Of a stretch of DNA of 64,000 bases, positions 21,412 to 33,592 are shown one piece after another (the stretch's first letter is position 1; each line of letters begins with the position of its first letter). The notes below the pieces were generated by a model. That model made no database searches. It was not told where the DNA came from and was given only the letters and a program-made list of their open reading frames with translations. The position numbers and the translations under genes were made by a program. The stretch spans positions 16,365,001 through 16,429,000 of the forward strand of contig NC_085118.1 of NCBI RefSeq assembly GCF_030269925.1. Reading direction: 5' to 3'. Source of the stretch: Bombyx mori. Its lineage: Eukaryota; Arthropoda; Insecta; Lepidoptera; Bombycidae.

Positions 21412-23320
21412 ACATAAGTACTAAGGCGTATTATGAGCCCAAATGAGTAGATACCGGCACTCTGACTATTTCTACCGCAAAGCGAAGAATGGAAAATACA
21501 TTAAGATTTCTATCCCATCGGTCTGTAGCTAGGGAGGCGATGAGCTTTTTCATCCATAAACTCAACATGCAAACAAAAACATACAGATTGTCGTCTAAAC
21601 ATACAAATAGGTCGAGGTTGCACAACGAAAAAAAACTACCCTCTAATCCGTATCGTAGTAATTATTGTAAAAAGTTGATACAGCCTTATGGTTCTGAGGT
21701 TGAGAAACACATAGAAACTCTAAATGTTGATAGACGAGCTTAATTCCTCTCACAATTATTTTAAGCTCACTAAATTCAGACGAAGACCCTTTTAGACAAT
21801 ATCCCTCACAAATTCAAAGCGACTGTAAGCCCTGATAAAAGTTTCGCTGAAACTTTCATACGGGGACAATCCCAAAAGCTCGTTTCACGAGACTTGATCT
21901 AGACTTGAATATTTGGGCATTTTCATACTTGAAACTGAAATCGTATTAATGCTATTTAGTGCCAGATGAAAACCTGCTTAGCATCGTTTATAGGCGAGGT
22001 GGTAGGCGACCTGGTCTATAGGCAGGGCAAGGTGAATGCTTACCTTGTGATATAGCTTCAAAGCCCTATTATTGGGATAGCGTTTCTATCACCCTTCAAG
22101 CCGAAAAGCTCGACGGCAGGAACAAACAAGACAAGAATACGAATTCAAATCACTTATTTCGACTTTAATGTAATCATAAAATAACCTCTTGAATATTAAA
22201 AGGTATTGGCTATACCACAGACTCCTGAAAAACCACAGTCTTTAGAACAACAAGCGAAGCAAGCTCGTCGGACTTGCCATTTATTACTATTATTACTCGT
22301 TTTAAATTGTAAAAGATTATGCATGGTAATAAAAGGGTGCGTGTACTTATGTACGCCCGTAAGAAGTTATACTTTATTTTAATTAAATTAATTTCTTTTT
22401 TTTATTTACATTTTAATCAATTTGAAAAAAAATCGATTAAACAACATCCTTAAACACGCATATTGGACATCCCTTTTCTTGACATCGTACAAATTCGGTA
22501 ATTCTCGGTACGGTTCGGAAAGTTCACGTGCGGCTATATTCAGACTCGCCAAGCTACGTCGGTCGTATTGTGATGAGCGATTTAGTGGGCAACTTCATTC
22601 TGTTAATTTTGTGTCACAGTGCGCACGCATCGTAAAATTTCACTCTCATCAGTTTTTCATAACGCGCCTAAAGAAGTATAACTTCAAAAAACTATGTATT
22701 CTGAAACTTTCAGAAGTATTCCGTCCTCATTTTGTCGCTGACTAAATTCTATAGAAGTATAGTTTTATGTCTTTTCAGTATCGCTTTTGATCACGTAAGT
22801 AGCTCTGTCTGTAGATTATGTTTTCAAGTTCAAACCACAGGACTGATTTTGACGAAAATAAGGTACAGAAAAAAATTATACTCCCCCTACTGTTTGAGCC
22901 CGGGTTCTCCGTTCACGTCATATAAAGTCCAAACAGGTCAAGCTGTGGACGGGAAACCGGTATAAACAGTTAATAGTTTTAAAAAGGACTGTGACAGATA
23001 ATGTCTTAAAATGAGAACGAAAAACCGTTCGTTATATACCACGTACAGCCTCCATTGAATACGGCAGCAAAATTTTAAATATAAAAATACAAATTTAATG
23101 GAAGCTCCACATTCGCGGCCCACAACCCATCAACGCTTTCGCCCATTTTTGATTTGACATTATCAGACCGTGTGATGAGGGTACAGTGTCCAAAACAAGC
23201 GTAAACTTGTCAGCGTTTTCGCATTAAAAAACGTCAGGAAAAAGGATTTTTGATGGAGTTTATTTATAGATGATTTGGTATGTTTGTTTAAATTGTTTTA
23301 GCTGGTGATTATGTGGGGAT
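21412..23320. other. Unannotated stretch, with possible decayed SINE at about 22.0-22.1 kb
   Basis: CACCCTTCAAGCCGAAAAGC at about 22091-22110 resembles the SINE-A body on the minus strand, but little else aligns. The 107- and 84-codon frames at 22.4-22.7 and 21.5-21.7 kb show no motif, signal peptide or homology I recognise. Confidence 0.35.
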
Positions 23321-23329
23321 ATTAGGTTA

Positions 23330-23560
23330 GCCTGCGAGGAAAAAGGGTGACAATCTCGAAAGACTTCTCATCACCAGCAAAGTGGAAGGAAAGAGGCCTA
23401 GGGGGCTTAGTCCCATGCGCTGATTCGATCAGATTAAGACGACTTTGGAATCCAGCAACAATGTCGCTATCCACTGCGCGGAGGACAGAAGTGAATGGAG
23501 GAACATAGTCCTGACAGAAGTGCTCAGTAAAGGTCACGACCCTCAGAACTGAGGAATACG
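23330..23560 (+). pseudogene. RTE-like LINE C-terminal fragment
   Basis: GDNLERLLITSKVEGKRPRG then, after a stop, FDQIKTTLES and GHDPQN. These are the same closing motifs as at 6.7 and 16.6 kb. The reverse-transcriptase domain is missing and stops interrupt the frame. Confidence 0.7.
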
Positions 23561-24008
23561 ACGCACGGAGGAGGTTAGCCTTACGATGAAGTACGCTTTT
23601 GTGCACCTCTTACTATTTGCAAAATTCTCATGCTTTATCATCGAAAGGGTGATGTTAATTCATAAAATGCAAGCTCGTTTCTCGAGGTGGCTGTAGGTAT
23701 TCTGCTTTCTAGAAGAATTCTGATGTTTACATCAGAATTGAATCGTAGCGTTCAACAAAACCCCAAAGCTTGAAGTGGTGATACGGAAAGTTTACTGTTC
23801 AACGGACGTATTGTGAACTGACATGAAAAGGTACCATCAAACTCTAGTTTTATCGCAAGGGCCATTCAACAATACAAATATAAGATGCCAATCTAAAATT
23901 AAAACTTAAAGTGAATCGGATGAGCTCCCACGGCAATAAACTCACGGTTGTGGCTACGTTATTTTTTCAATAAAACTCTCTGTAAATATTTTACCGAATT
24001 TTAATTAA

Positions 24009-24294
24009 CTAACTGACCCAGCAGACTTCGTAGTGCCTCAATCGATAAATAAAAAATCTTAACTTCTGTATAAAATAAACTTAAAACAAACAAAAGAAGT
24101 CCGTCCGACAGGGGACACATCAAAGGATAAACAAAATTGTTATTTTTATTTAATTCCGAGCATTTTGATATTTATCAACCTTTTAAACCTTCTCTGGACT
24201 TCCACAAATAATTGAAGACCAAAATTAGTCAAATCGGTTCAGCCGTTCTCGAGTTGTAGCGAGACTAACGAACAGCAATATATTTAAAGATAGA
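24009..24294 (-). mobile_element. Non-autonomous Helitron
   Basis: Same family as 10.4 and 36.8 kb (GTCCGACAGGGGACACATCA and AAATCGGTTCAGCCGTTCTC). The minus-strand 3' terminus is GGTCAGTTAG, so CTAG is mutated to TTAG. The 5' end is near 24294. Confidence 0.7.
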
Positions 24295-24814
24295 AAAAAA
24301 AAATCTTCGATTCTAAAGCGATTTAAAAAAAATACTGCTGCGTTAATACGTGCTTGCGACCGAATGTATGTGCAAGCGTTTATATTATTATGGGATGTCC
24401 TAGTTGAAGTTGGAATCGAATTCCATTTGTAGTAAGTTGTGTTGGGTAGCATTCGTTAGATTAACCCGCGCCCGGTACTGGCGATAGGAGCCTCGGGGGA
24501 CGTCAGGACGTCGGTCTTTGTGAAAGGGGCCAGAAAGGATGCCGAAGCGATCTGAAGCGACGTATGGAGATACTGACTAAGATCCCTTTTAAGGTTCAAT
24601 ATAACGTGTATATACATGCAAATTACACAGACCTTATCTAGCAGGGAATTGAAAAACAAATTGCAACCTCAGCCAACTGTACTCATAAGAAATGGGAGAT
24701 TATATACCAAACCGACCGACTATTGAAAAATCTTACGAGTCAAAAATCTGACATAGAACTCAGCGGAAAATGGACAGGAATTTTCTCCGAGTATATTAAA
24801 CACGCATTTTCTGC

Positions 24815-24998
24815 TGGAAAGACGTATTGTGGGCCCACGCGGGTAGGTACCACTATCCGGAACGTTTCTGCTGCAAAGCAGTCCTGCTTTCCGGTTTCAT
24901 TGGGTGAAATGGGTGGCGGAATTCACGTCGTGATATCTATAGGTGCCGGTAGGTATTATACTCCAGCTACCTTAAGCTCTCACTCATCTAAAAAAAAG
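24815..24998 (+). mobile_element. Degenerate SINE-A
   Basis: CACGCGGGTAGGTACCACTA, TTCTGCTGCAAAGCAGT and a tail ending CACTCATCTAAAAAAAAG. The 150-codon open frame across it is fortuitous. Confidence 0.6.
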
Positions 24999-25701
24999 CA
25001 TATTTTTTTAGTATATTATTTCTTAACACGAGTCTCCTGGCTGCTGATTTCAAAAAAAGCAGTTTTAAAATTTCCAATTCAAATATCGATTAATACAAAA
25101 CATCTTCAGAACATATCATCTTTCTTCTTTCTAGCGTTTTCCAGGTCTAATGCCAGATTTCGTTTTCCTACTTAAGCTACTCCACTTTGCCCGGACTAAG
25201 AACAAATCATTACATATACAAAACTTTCAACACATATCCTATCGATATAATGATAAATTTCAACAATTACTATACCAACAGCGTCTAACTTAAGCCATCT
25301 TGTAAGACGAAATTGGAGTCGAAATGATTGAATGCATTTGTAAAGACGAATAGTGAGTAATTCATAAGAAAACATTTACTTGAAAAATGTTTTAGGTTGT
25401 AATAAATTTTTATAATAACAGAAACAAGTGCCATATTGAGGACTCGAAGAGAATATTAAAAGAAACGCAAAACAATAAGACTTTCAAAGGCAGTAATTTA
25501 TCATCACGTATCCGAGAAATACTCAAAGGAGAAAGCCGGTTTTTAATATAAAAGAAAGGGAATAATCTTCCGCCGTCTTAAGCATCAGATATAAAAGCGC
25601 CATAAGACTTACATAATTTTTAACAACTGCACGAATTTTTACTTACTTTACTTTTACTTTTTACTAGCCATATTTAATGATATACGTACCTAATCTATAC
25701 A

Positions 25702-26038
25702 TCTATACATATAAATAAAATTGGAGTGTCTGTTTGTAATATTGAAATAACCGCTTTTTACTACATGCATATGAATATACCAAAATAACATTTTTTAGAT
25801 TTTTTGTCTGTCTGTCTGTTTGTTCCGGCTAATCTCTGGAACAGCCGGACTGATTTTGAGGAGACTTTCACTTATAAGTAGCTGATGATATAAGTAGTAA
25901 CTTAGGCTACTTTTTTAGATTAGCTTCGCCCCGTGGCGTCACCCGCGTTACGACAATAACCGCGAGTAACATCGCGGGACTCAGCTATTTAATAATAAAA
26001 TTTAATATTTTCGAAGCGAAGCGAGGGCGAGTCGCAAG
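25702..26038 (+). mobile_element. Non-autonomous Helitron
   Basis: Begins TCTATACATATAAATAAAAT after A and ends AAGCGAGGGCGAGTCGCAAG before T, with CTAG mutated to CAAG. It matches the inverted copy at 38.4 kb end to end, including the GCTTCGCCCCGTGGCGTCAC block. Confidence 0.78.
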
Positions 26039-26384
26039 TTACAGATAAAACTTCTAGAATAACATTTATTGTTTTATATTTTTGCAGTTTTTTTTATTTG
26101 AGTTTTTTTTTAGGTAGATATAGTCGATGTATTTGTAACAAGTATAGATGAAGTCAAATTATGTCTTAACTTATTTATGAACTATTCGTGGTTATATATA
26201 TAACGCCCAAAGATGAAGGAACAGCATAATATATTAAAATAAAATCTGCATAGTTCACACACCGCAATGATAGTGGAGAACTTTACGACGGCACTGGATC
26301 TTCTTAGTCATGGTGTCTCGGATTTGCATGTTCCTGTTTGAATGGTATTTTAGTTTTTAATCCGCTGCATCTATAACAAATTTT

Positions 26385-26610
26385 AGTAGTAGGTACCACC
26401 CAAAGTACCACCACCACAACTACCACCACCCTGCCTATTTTTGCGTGAAGCAGTAATGCGTTTCGGTTTAAAGAATGAGGCAACCGTTCTACTGTCAAAC
26501 TGAGACTTAGAACTCTTGTCCTATCTTATGTGGCGAAATTTACGTTGTTGATGTCTATGGGCCCCAATAACCGTTTACCATCAGGTGAGCCGTGAGCTCG
26601 TGAGTGGAAT
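26385..26610 (+). mobile_element. Degenerate SINE-A with CCA-rich expansion
   Basis: AGTAGTAGGTACCACCCAA, an expanded (ACCACCACA)n-like block, GTGAAGCAGTAATGCGTTTC and a tail with CCATCAGGTGAGCCGTGAGC. It lacks a terminal A-run at the expected point. Confidence 0.65.
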
Positions 26611-26659
26611 GTGTTTCCATCAAGAATTTAAGTGATCTTAGCAAATAAATAAAAACTTA

Positions 26660-26780
26660 GCGGTAGGCAGCGGCTTGGCTCTGCCCCTAGAATTGCTGAC
26701 GTCCATGAGCGACAGTAACCACTTACCATCACGTGGGCCGTATCCTCGTCAGCATACTCGGGCTATAAAAAAATAACAAA
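26660..26780 (+). mobile_element. LINE-B 3' end
   Basis: GGTAGGCAGCGGCTTGGCTC to GGGCTATAAAAAAAT. Confidence 0.82.
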
Positions 26781-28435
26781 AACTTACAAAATACTTTTTA
26801 AATATAACATCCCTATTTGACCAGATCTAAAATCAGCTATAAACATAAAATAGCACCTTAATGTCTCCGAGCTCACCGAAGGACATCCTTGATCCTCAAA
26901 AAACACCATAATCTCTGACACGAACTGATCACGGCGACGCACAGGTAGGGCTGCTTACAAAATGAGTCATCTAAATTCGTGGAGAGGGCGCGAGGTTGGC
27001 ACCTCCGTGCCTCCAATTTGAGAGCTCTCCCAAATTAGAAAGGTCTCCTCATAAATTGTTCCAATATTCGGAGACGCGAACGGCATGTTAAGCTTAAACA
27101 GGCCGCGACTTACACCGTTTTGTAACCAGTCATTTATTTATATAACATAGTATGTTGAACGTAGTTATTGTTACTTTAAAAGGTGTCATTTTACGAGTAT
27201 TCACTATTCTGAAATGCAACGGTTACTCCTTTAATGTTTTCTTTAAGATATTGCATAGCTTTTATCGCGGGTTTTGAGCGCTGCGACCGGATCAAGAAAT
27301 TCCGTAACGAAAATAAAACCTAACACCACCCACTCCGCTTACCATATAGCTCGCGTTCAAACACATTCACACGTTGTGCTTGTGTAGTGTTTGTGAATAA
27401 GCGCGCGGCGTCACGTCTCACTGCATGCGCGCTCTTTCTCTCGCGCGGTCTAGCTTATGAGTGTGAAGGGGATAGTTAATATTTTGCTTTTGTTAATGTT
27501 TATAAATATAGAGTGGTCTTATTTTATTATTGTTTTAATATTAAACTATTATTGTCTAATTATAATTGCGTAAGTTTATAAAAAATGCTATGCAATAGCT
27601 TTACCACGGCAGTCCTCGAGTGCCTCGCGTGTTTTTATTTTGTTTAAGAACGTTAAATTTAGTAACGTTGTATTTATTTAAGTTTCTATGGGTTGTAGAC
27701 TTAGTTAAAACTACTTTTACGGCGTATTCTTGCGTTGGTTGCTTTAATGTTTGTTATTTCCGACGTTTAGAACAGTATAATTTTCGTGATCAAGTGGTGC
27801 GTACACATTTTCCTCGAAAACGTATATTTCATGAACAACTTACTACACCAATTAATTAACCATTCTAGTCAATTTAAAATAAAGATGAATGTAGATGACG
27901 AAAGGATATTAAAACAACTTCAATATCAATAAAAAAAAGAAAATATTTATTAATCTCTTATTTTTTTATCTAACAATTGTATTTAAATGCGATTGAATTT
28001 CATTAAATTAGTATTGGAGGTATATGCAACATGTTGACACGCTGTTTCATTAGCAATTTGTAGAATATGTTATTTAAAACGCTATTAATAAATTCATATA
28101 TTTGCAGATAAATATATTAAGCAGTTTCATCCATTATTCATACATAATATAAGTATAAAGTTCTTTATGATAATAGCCTGAAAGATTATCAATCATGAGT
28201 GTTTGACAGGAGTGAGACAAGTCACTTCAAGTTATATTTAGACCTTATGTGGCAGCTAAAGATTTCTTCTATTGTCTTCTATAGTACGTATGCTAACAGA
28301 GTGAGTTTACAGTTAGCAGAGACATCGCCAATTTGGAAGGTAGATTGCCAAGCCCTTATTCCAATGTGATCTTAATGAAGAGAAGATTTCAGTGCCTGTG
28401 CCTGCATGGCGTTAAGTTCGCCTTTGTACAATAGT
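26781..28435. other. Unannotated stretch with a CpG-rich island
   Basis: At about 27355-27450 the sequence becomes rich in GCGC (AAGCGCGCGGCGTCACGTC; GCATGCGCGCTCTTTCTCTC). AT-rich DNA with no supported coding region follows. It could be a promoter/5' UTR of an unseen host gene or a repeat not duplicated here. Confidence 0.35.
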
Positions 28436-28437
28436 TT

Positions 28438-28460
28438 TTCATTCATTCATTCATTCATTA
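28438..28460. repeat. (CATT)n microsatellite
   Basis: Five tandem CATT units. No element boundary could be tied to it. Confidence 0.85.
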
Positions 28461-29345
28461 TTTAAGACTATAATTTTCTTTCGGAACGGTGTAAATAAAC
28501 ACTTCAGTCACGTAACGAAGGCGATGCGTCAACACAGATCGATGCTGAACATTCCAGAATGCGTATTATTATGGCCTTTAACATGAATTTTAACATTTAC
28601 GGCATTAATAAATTTTTACGATACCTTTTAATTAACATTAAATTTTCTTCTAAAATTGTAACGATTTCATATTTATTTGGATGGATAAAAATGGGTTTTA
28701 TTGTTCTGTAAACTGAAAGAAAACAAAGCATAAACATTTAGAATATAGAAGTAAAAAAGTTTACCGAATACTATAATGAATATGATAATGCCATTGGCAT
28801 TGTTGTTTCTAGCATTTGATAAGTTAGGCGGTAATTAAATGTAATTCATGCTAGAGATACAAAGATACGAAGTTCAAAAGATCTTAAAGTCATACTTAAG
28901 TAAGAGCGCTTGTAAAATTTAATTTAAAGAAAAATCATTTTCATATTTTATTCGGATTATCACCTGAGGACGTTTTCTGAAAGGAAGAACAGATGATTTT
29001 AAGCAATAACAAATTTAGAGTTTGTCCTTCGATAAATCAGCACGTCACTTTTCAAACACTAGACATATACGTAAAATATGCTGGACCACTCAACATCCAC
29101 AGTCAAAGACAGGGATACGGTCGAGATGCAAGTGCCATCAATTACAGCGGGCTCCATAAATCGGTGCTTCGGTCGCAAACCGCCGACACAGACGCTTGAC
29201 GGCCGAAACTGATACAGATAATTCACTATTCTACGTCTGTCTAGACAGATTGAAATTCCAATGTACAGTAGCGGAATGATAAGGGGCTAAAAGTCAAAAG
29301 CAATCCTTATTCCTACCGTATCAGCGGAATCAAACGATAAACTCA
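28461..29345. other. Unannotated stretch
   Basis: A 68-codon frame at 28.99-29.20 kb lies in a GC-richer patch but has no recognisable motif. Nothing else was seen. Confidence 0.35.
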
Positions 29346-29346
29346 T

Positions 29347-29455
29347 GAAAAGGCGGTTTGGCTCTGCCCCTGGCTTTGCTGAAGTCCATGGGCGACGGTA
29401 ACCACTCACCATCACGTGGGCCGTATGCTCGTCTGCCTACAAGGGCAATAAACAA
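29347..29455 (+). mobile_element. LINE-B 3' end
   Basis: GGTTTGGCTCTGCCCCTGGC to CCTACAAGGGCAATAAACAA. Confidence 0.8.
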
Positions 29456-29499
29456 AATCCTGCAAAATTTCCTCGGATATAAAGTTATACATTGAATAA

Positions 29500-29922
29500 T
29501 CTATATTTTAATACGTGAAGCAAAAACTTTGTATCCCTTTTTTACGAAAATTGCGCGGACGGAGGAGTATGAAATTTTCCACACTTATAGAGAATAATAT
29601 AGAAAAGAAGTGCAGAATGCTAATATTTTTTTAAAATAATGCATAAAAGATACATTAAATCAATAAAGAAAACATTACACACACTACATGCCATGTATTT
29701 GACGCACACATGCATGCATACTATTTATTGTCAAACTTTTGTTCTTGACGTCTGTTGTCAAATTGAGAATACATTAAATATTGTTCGTCTTTGTTAATAT
29801 TTTTTATAGTGTAGTCTTGGCGAAATTTGTGATTATAGAAGTATAAAATACAATCATAATAGTGTACAAACTTACAATTCCAATTAATTATAGTCGAATT
29901 TCGACTACTGCGGGACCTCTAG
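29500..29922 (+). mobile_element. Non-autonomous Helitron with 3' hairpin
   Basis: Starts TCTATATTTTAATACGTGAA after A and ends CGGGACCTCTAG before T. Eleven nt before CTAG is a perfect 8-bp hairpin (TAGTCGAA / TTCGACTA, 1-nt centre, 29891-29907), the classical Helitron terminator-like structure. An inverted relative lies at 53959-54394. No coding capacity. Confidence 0.88.
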
Positions 29923-30255
29923 TTTTATATTAAAATTTCATTAAAGATCTAAATCCCAGTCTATCATTTGAGTCATCATATTCAACGAACAATTCCAATT
30001 CACAGAATATTTATAACAAAAACCACTCTATTGAGCCAACTCGGAATATCTTCCTTTATCTTGCAAATATCGTTCTTGTAATTTCAAGGTGAATTATTCA
30101 TTACTGATCTGCCGCAAAGATTGCTTTACGGACAGAAGGCTTTTATTAATACATCATCAACGAGCCATATTTAAGAATACAATTGGAATTATCAATATTT
30201 AGATATTACAATTGTTTGTTTCAAATACTTCATTTTGATGTATGAATGATGATGA

Positions 30256-30528
30256 TGGTGGTAGGACCTCTTGTGAGTACTGGTGGTAGGACCTCTTGTG
30301 AGTCCGCGCGGGTGGGTACCACCACCCTGCCTATTTCTGCCGTGAAGCAATAATGCGTTTCGGTTTGAAGGGTGGGGCAGCCGTTGTAACTATACTTGAG
30401 ACCTTAGAACTTATATCTCAAGGTGGGTAGCGCATTTACGTTCTAGATGTCTATGGGCTCCAGTAACTGCTTATCACCTTAACACTAGGTAGGCTGTGAG
30501 CTCGTCCACACATCTATGCAATAAAAAA
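30256..30528 (+). mobile_element. SINE-A with duplicated 5' body start
   Basis: The 25-nt segment beginning TGGTGGTAGGACCTCTTGTG occurs twice in direct tandem (30256 and 30281) before the normal body. The tail has a small insertion (TTATCACC) and ends in a long A-run. Confidence 0.88.
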
Positions 30529-30946
30529 AAAAAAAAATTGTTACATATTATCATAAGTTATTATTCTTTAATCGTAGAAGTCGTTCGTCGTCTATCATAC
30601 ATACATATCATAGTACAACATTGTGTTGATATGTACCTGCCCAAGGATTCCACCCATAGCATTTTTCCACTAGATACAAAAAAGTTGACCATTTACATAC
30701 GAGTATTAGGCCAAGAACGCTTCAAATTCAACGGTACACCCACAACCATATATTACAACGTTTCCTCTATTTGGGGCTGAATGAAAAACTTATGAGGCTT
30801 GTAGCTGAAATTCAATTGGGCTGAGTGGCCTTTCAGAATTGAAGGATGAGTATTTCGAATCACGTTTCTGGTTAAAGTTTGAAACTGGGACAGATTCAAC
30901 ACACAAACAGTGTAATAAATAAAGCACACAACAAACAAACACAAGG

Positions 30947-31373
30947 TTTTTTTTTTATTGCTTATATGGGTAGACGAGATCACAGCCCACTTGGTCTTAA
31001 GTGGTTACTGGGGCCCATAGACATCTACGACGTAAAAGCGCCACCCACCTTGAGATATAAGTTCTAAGGTCTCAAGTATAGTCACAACGGCTGCCTCGTC
31101 CTTCAAACCGAAACGCATTACTGCTTTGCGGCAGAAATAGGCAGGGTGGTGGTACCTACCCGTGCGGACTCACAAAAAATCCTACCACCAGTAATTACGC
31201 AAATTAACATTTGCGGGTTTGATTTTTATTACACGAAGCTACTCCTTCACCGTGGAAGTCAATCGAGAACATTTGTTGAGTACGTATTTCATTAGAAAAA
31301 TTGGTACCCGCCTGGGATTCGAACACTGCTCACCGCGAATGCACCGGACGTCTTATCCTTTGGGCGACGACGA
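30947..31373 (-). mobile_element. SINE-A, full-length with tRNA head
   Basis: Poly-T tail at the left. At the right the minus strand reads CGACGTCGTCGCCCAAAGGA-like box A and GTTCGAATCCCAGGCGGGT box B. Confidence 0.88.
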
Positions 31374-31504
31374 CTTCAAAGTTAACTTTAATTTTCTAAA
31401 TCTAAAGATAGAAGCTTGGACTATGTCTTAACATCAGTATTGAAAGTATTCGAGATAAGGATTTAAATTGGAAAATTACGTGGCAATAAATGAAAGTTGA
31501 AAAT

Positions 31505-31795
31505 TTACAGAATATGTAGTCGACTGCTGATGACCATAAACACTCCAACGTGAATGCTATAAAACACCTGATGCCCCGACATTGACGTAGCTCGTGTACC
31601 CTTCGGAGCTAACAAATGAAACAATAGCTGGAGATCAAAGCGCTTTCTAGCTTTTTCCTTGGACATTTCCTGTTCAAAAAACCTTCGATATTCATAAAAT
31701 TTCCCATCGGAGCACCATCGGTCGCACTCAACTAGATTGGGAACTACGACAAAGAGCAGGTGTATCAGAAAAAAATCAATCAACTTAAAAGACAT
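31505..31795 (-). CDS. Hypothetical small secreted protein (candidate host coding region)
   Basis: A 96-codon frame, complete from ATG to stop. The first ~24 residues (MSFKLIDFFLIHLLFVVVPN, then LVEC) have the form of a signal peptide: a basic residue, a long hydrophobic core and small residues before a likely cut near residue 24. The remainder starts DRWCSDGKFYEYRRFFEQEM and is charged and soluble-looking, with one cysteine after the predicted cut. I do not recognise a family. The DNA is not part of any repeat family in this window, unlike nearly every other frame of this length. No clear TATA box, poly(A) signal or splice site could be shown. It may be the first exon of a longer gene or a chance frame in AT-rich DNA. 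Confidence 0.35.
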   Translation of the reverse strand: MSFKLIDFFLIHLLFVVVPNLVECDRWCSDGKFYEYRRFFEQEMSKEKARKRFDLQLLFHLLAPKGTRATSMSGHQVFYSIHVGVFMVISSRLHIL

Positions 31796-32007
31796 TTAAA
31801 GCTTCCGTTTAAATTATTAGCTTTCTTTTTTTTTCTTTTAGAGTTTTTCTTAAGATTTTCTTTTATTTTGTCACTACTACAATCTCTTATAATATATCTT
31901 TGATAAATTTCAGAATATCTTAAGTAATTCGGCTAGTGGAATAAGAGTGTCAATGAATATGTCGTAAGTTTAAGAATCCACATATGTACTGTTTTTCTGA
32001 ATTTTTT

Positions 32008-32249
32008 TTTTTTGCTTTGGTACGTGGACAAGCTTGCGGCCCACCTGATGTTAAGTGGTTACCGGAGCCCATAGACATCTACAAAGTATCCACCATCCAC
32101 CTATCTTGAGACATGAGTTCAAAGGTCTCAGTTTTTACACTACAACGCCTGCCCCGCCCTTCAAACCAAAGCGCATTACTACTTCATGGCAAAAATAGGC
32201 AGCGCGATGGTACCTACCCATGACTCACAACACGTCCTACCACCAGTAA
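32008..32249 (-). mobile_element. SINE-A, headless and diverged
   Basis: TTTTTTTGCTTTGGTACGTG at the left, CACGTCCTACCACCAGTAA at the right. Confidence 0.85.
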
Positions 32250-32261
32250 AGCCATTTATAA

Positions 32262-32415
32262 AACACCAGTCAGATGGTCAGATCTGTTTAAGGAAGCGGC
32301 TAGAGGTATTCTATACGATGCGGTCCATGCCAACCATTATCGAACACTATGGTGGAAAGTCACATGTGGACGCGATCCTCAGCAGTGAGGGAACTATGAA
32401 GAAAAAGATTTATAT
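32262..32415 (+). pseudogene. LINE C-terminal fragment
   Basis: The frame reads RWSDLFKEAARGILYDAVHA, then a WWKVTCGRDPQQ end. RWSD----AAG, DR-LWR and GRDPQQ are typical closing motifs of insect LINE polyproteins. It directly follows the 5' end of SINE-A at 32249. Confidence 0.6.
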
Positions 32416-32895
32416 GGGATATTATAAAATGTATTCTCGAATGTCACAAGATACATTTTTGTTCGATAAGAAAACGTTATTAATGACGTTTTTAATTTGC
32501 TTAAACGTACCAAGGGAATCTCACGACTATCCTACTTGCATTAATAACTCACGCCATAACTGCGGGGCGAGTTCAAAACACATCCAATAACGTGCAAAAG
32601 CACATTGCATTTGCAATAACAAAACATTTGTTCCCAAAATAAACATTCAACAACGCAACGATAATGGTACGGAACAATCGTTAAATGCCATTATAATAAT
32701 GAAACATTTATGCCAATGCCGTTATGAAGCAACTCCAAATGGAAATCAATTTCATCTGACAAAACGTTGAGGCGTGCTAATGGCGTTCAATTTGTCAATT
32801 GATTTTAATGATAGTGTTATTTCAAATGTAACCAAATCGAGTGCAACGCGTTGTTGTATTAGAATGTTTATTTACACTAATAACTAAATAATTAA
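32416..32895. other. Unannotated stretch
   Basis: AT-rich, nothing supported. Confidence 0.4.
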
Positions 32896-33003
32896 ACGGT
32901 AGGCAGCGGCTTGACTCTGCCCCTGGCATTGCTGACGTCCATGAGCGACAACAACCACTCACCATCAGGTGGGCCGTATGCTCGTCTGCCTATACGACAA
33001 AAA
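32896..33003 (+). mobile_element. LINE-B 3' end
   Basis: GGTAGGCAGCGGCTTGACTC to CTGCCTATACGACAAAAAAT. Confidence 0.82.
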
Positions 33004-33169
33004 ATATACATATAAAATATATATAATAATAAATGTGAAAACTTGTATGTTCGTTCACACAAAATTGAATAAACTGATTTGCATAAAATTATACACATAG
33101 GTAGGTACCTTATCATCTAAATCAACACAAGATATTTTAGTGCGGTAAATTACATTACATTTTATGGAC

Positions 33170-33345
33170 AAGAACTGCCAAAGACAGAGAGGAATGGAAA
33201 AGGTTGGAGGAGGCCTTTGTCAATAAATGACATACAGACGGGGTTATCGATGCTAAATAGTTAAGGATAGAGTTAAGACTTTAATATATAAAGTGTATAA
33301 AAATAAAATTGTTAACAAAAAGAAAATTAAGATATGTAAATGAAA
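33170..33345 (+). pseudogene. LINE C-terminal fragment and 3' UTR
   Basis: The frame reads KDREEWKRLEEAFVNK before a stop, the same ending style as the minus-strand fragment at 10.1 kb. An AT-rich 3' UTR follows. Confidence 0.5.
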
Positions 33346-33351
33346 TACTCC

Positions 33352-33592
33352 TTAGGTAGGACCTCTTGTGAGTCCGCACGGGTAGGTACCACCGTCCTGC
33401 CTATTTCTGCCGTGAAGCAGTAATGCGTTTCGGTCTGAAGGGTGGGGCAGCCGTTGTAACTATACTGAGACCTTAGAACTTATATCTCAAGGTGCGTGGC
33501 GCATTTACGTTGTGGATGTCTATGGGCTCCAGTAACCACTTAACACCAGGTGGGCTGTGAGCTCGTCCACCCATATAAGCAATTAAAAATAT
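33352..33592 (+). mobile_element. SINE-A, headless copy
   Basis: TTAGGTAGGACCTCTTGTGA to CCCATATAAGCAATTAAAAA. Confidence 0.9.

Noticed and set aside
22422..22745. 107-codon plus-strand frame as a gene
   Set aside because: No motif, signal peptide or repeat relation. At this length in this sequence it is within chance expectation, so it is left as unannotated.
24723..25175. 150-codon plus-strand frame
   Set aside because: It covers a decayed SINE-A and has no domain or protein-like composition.
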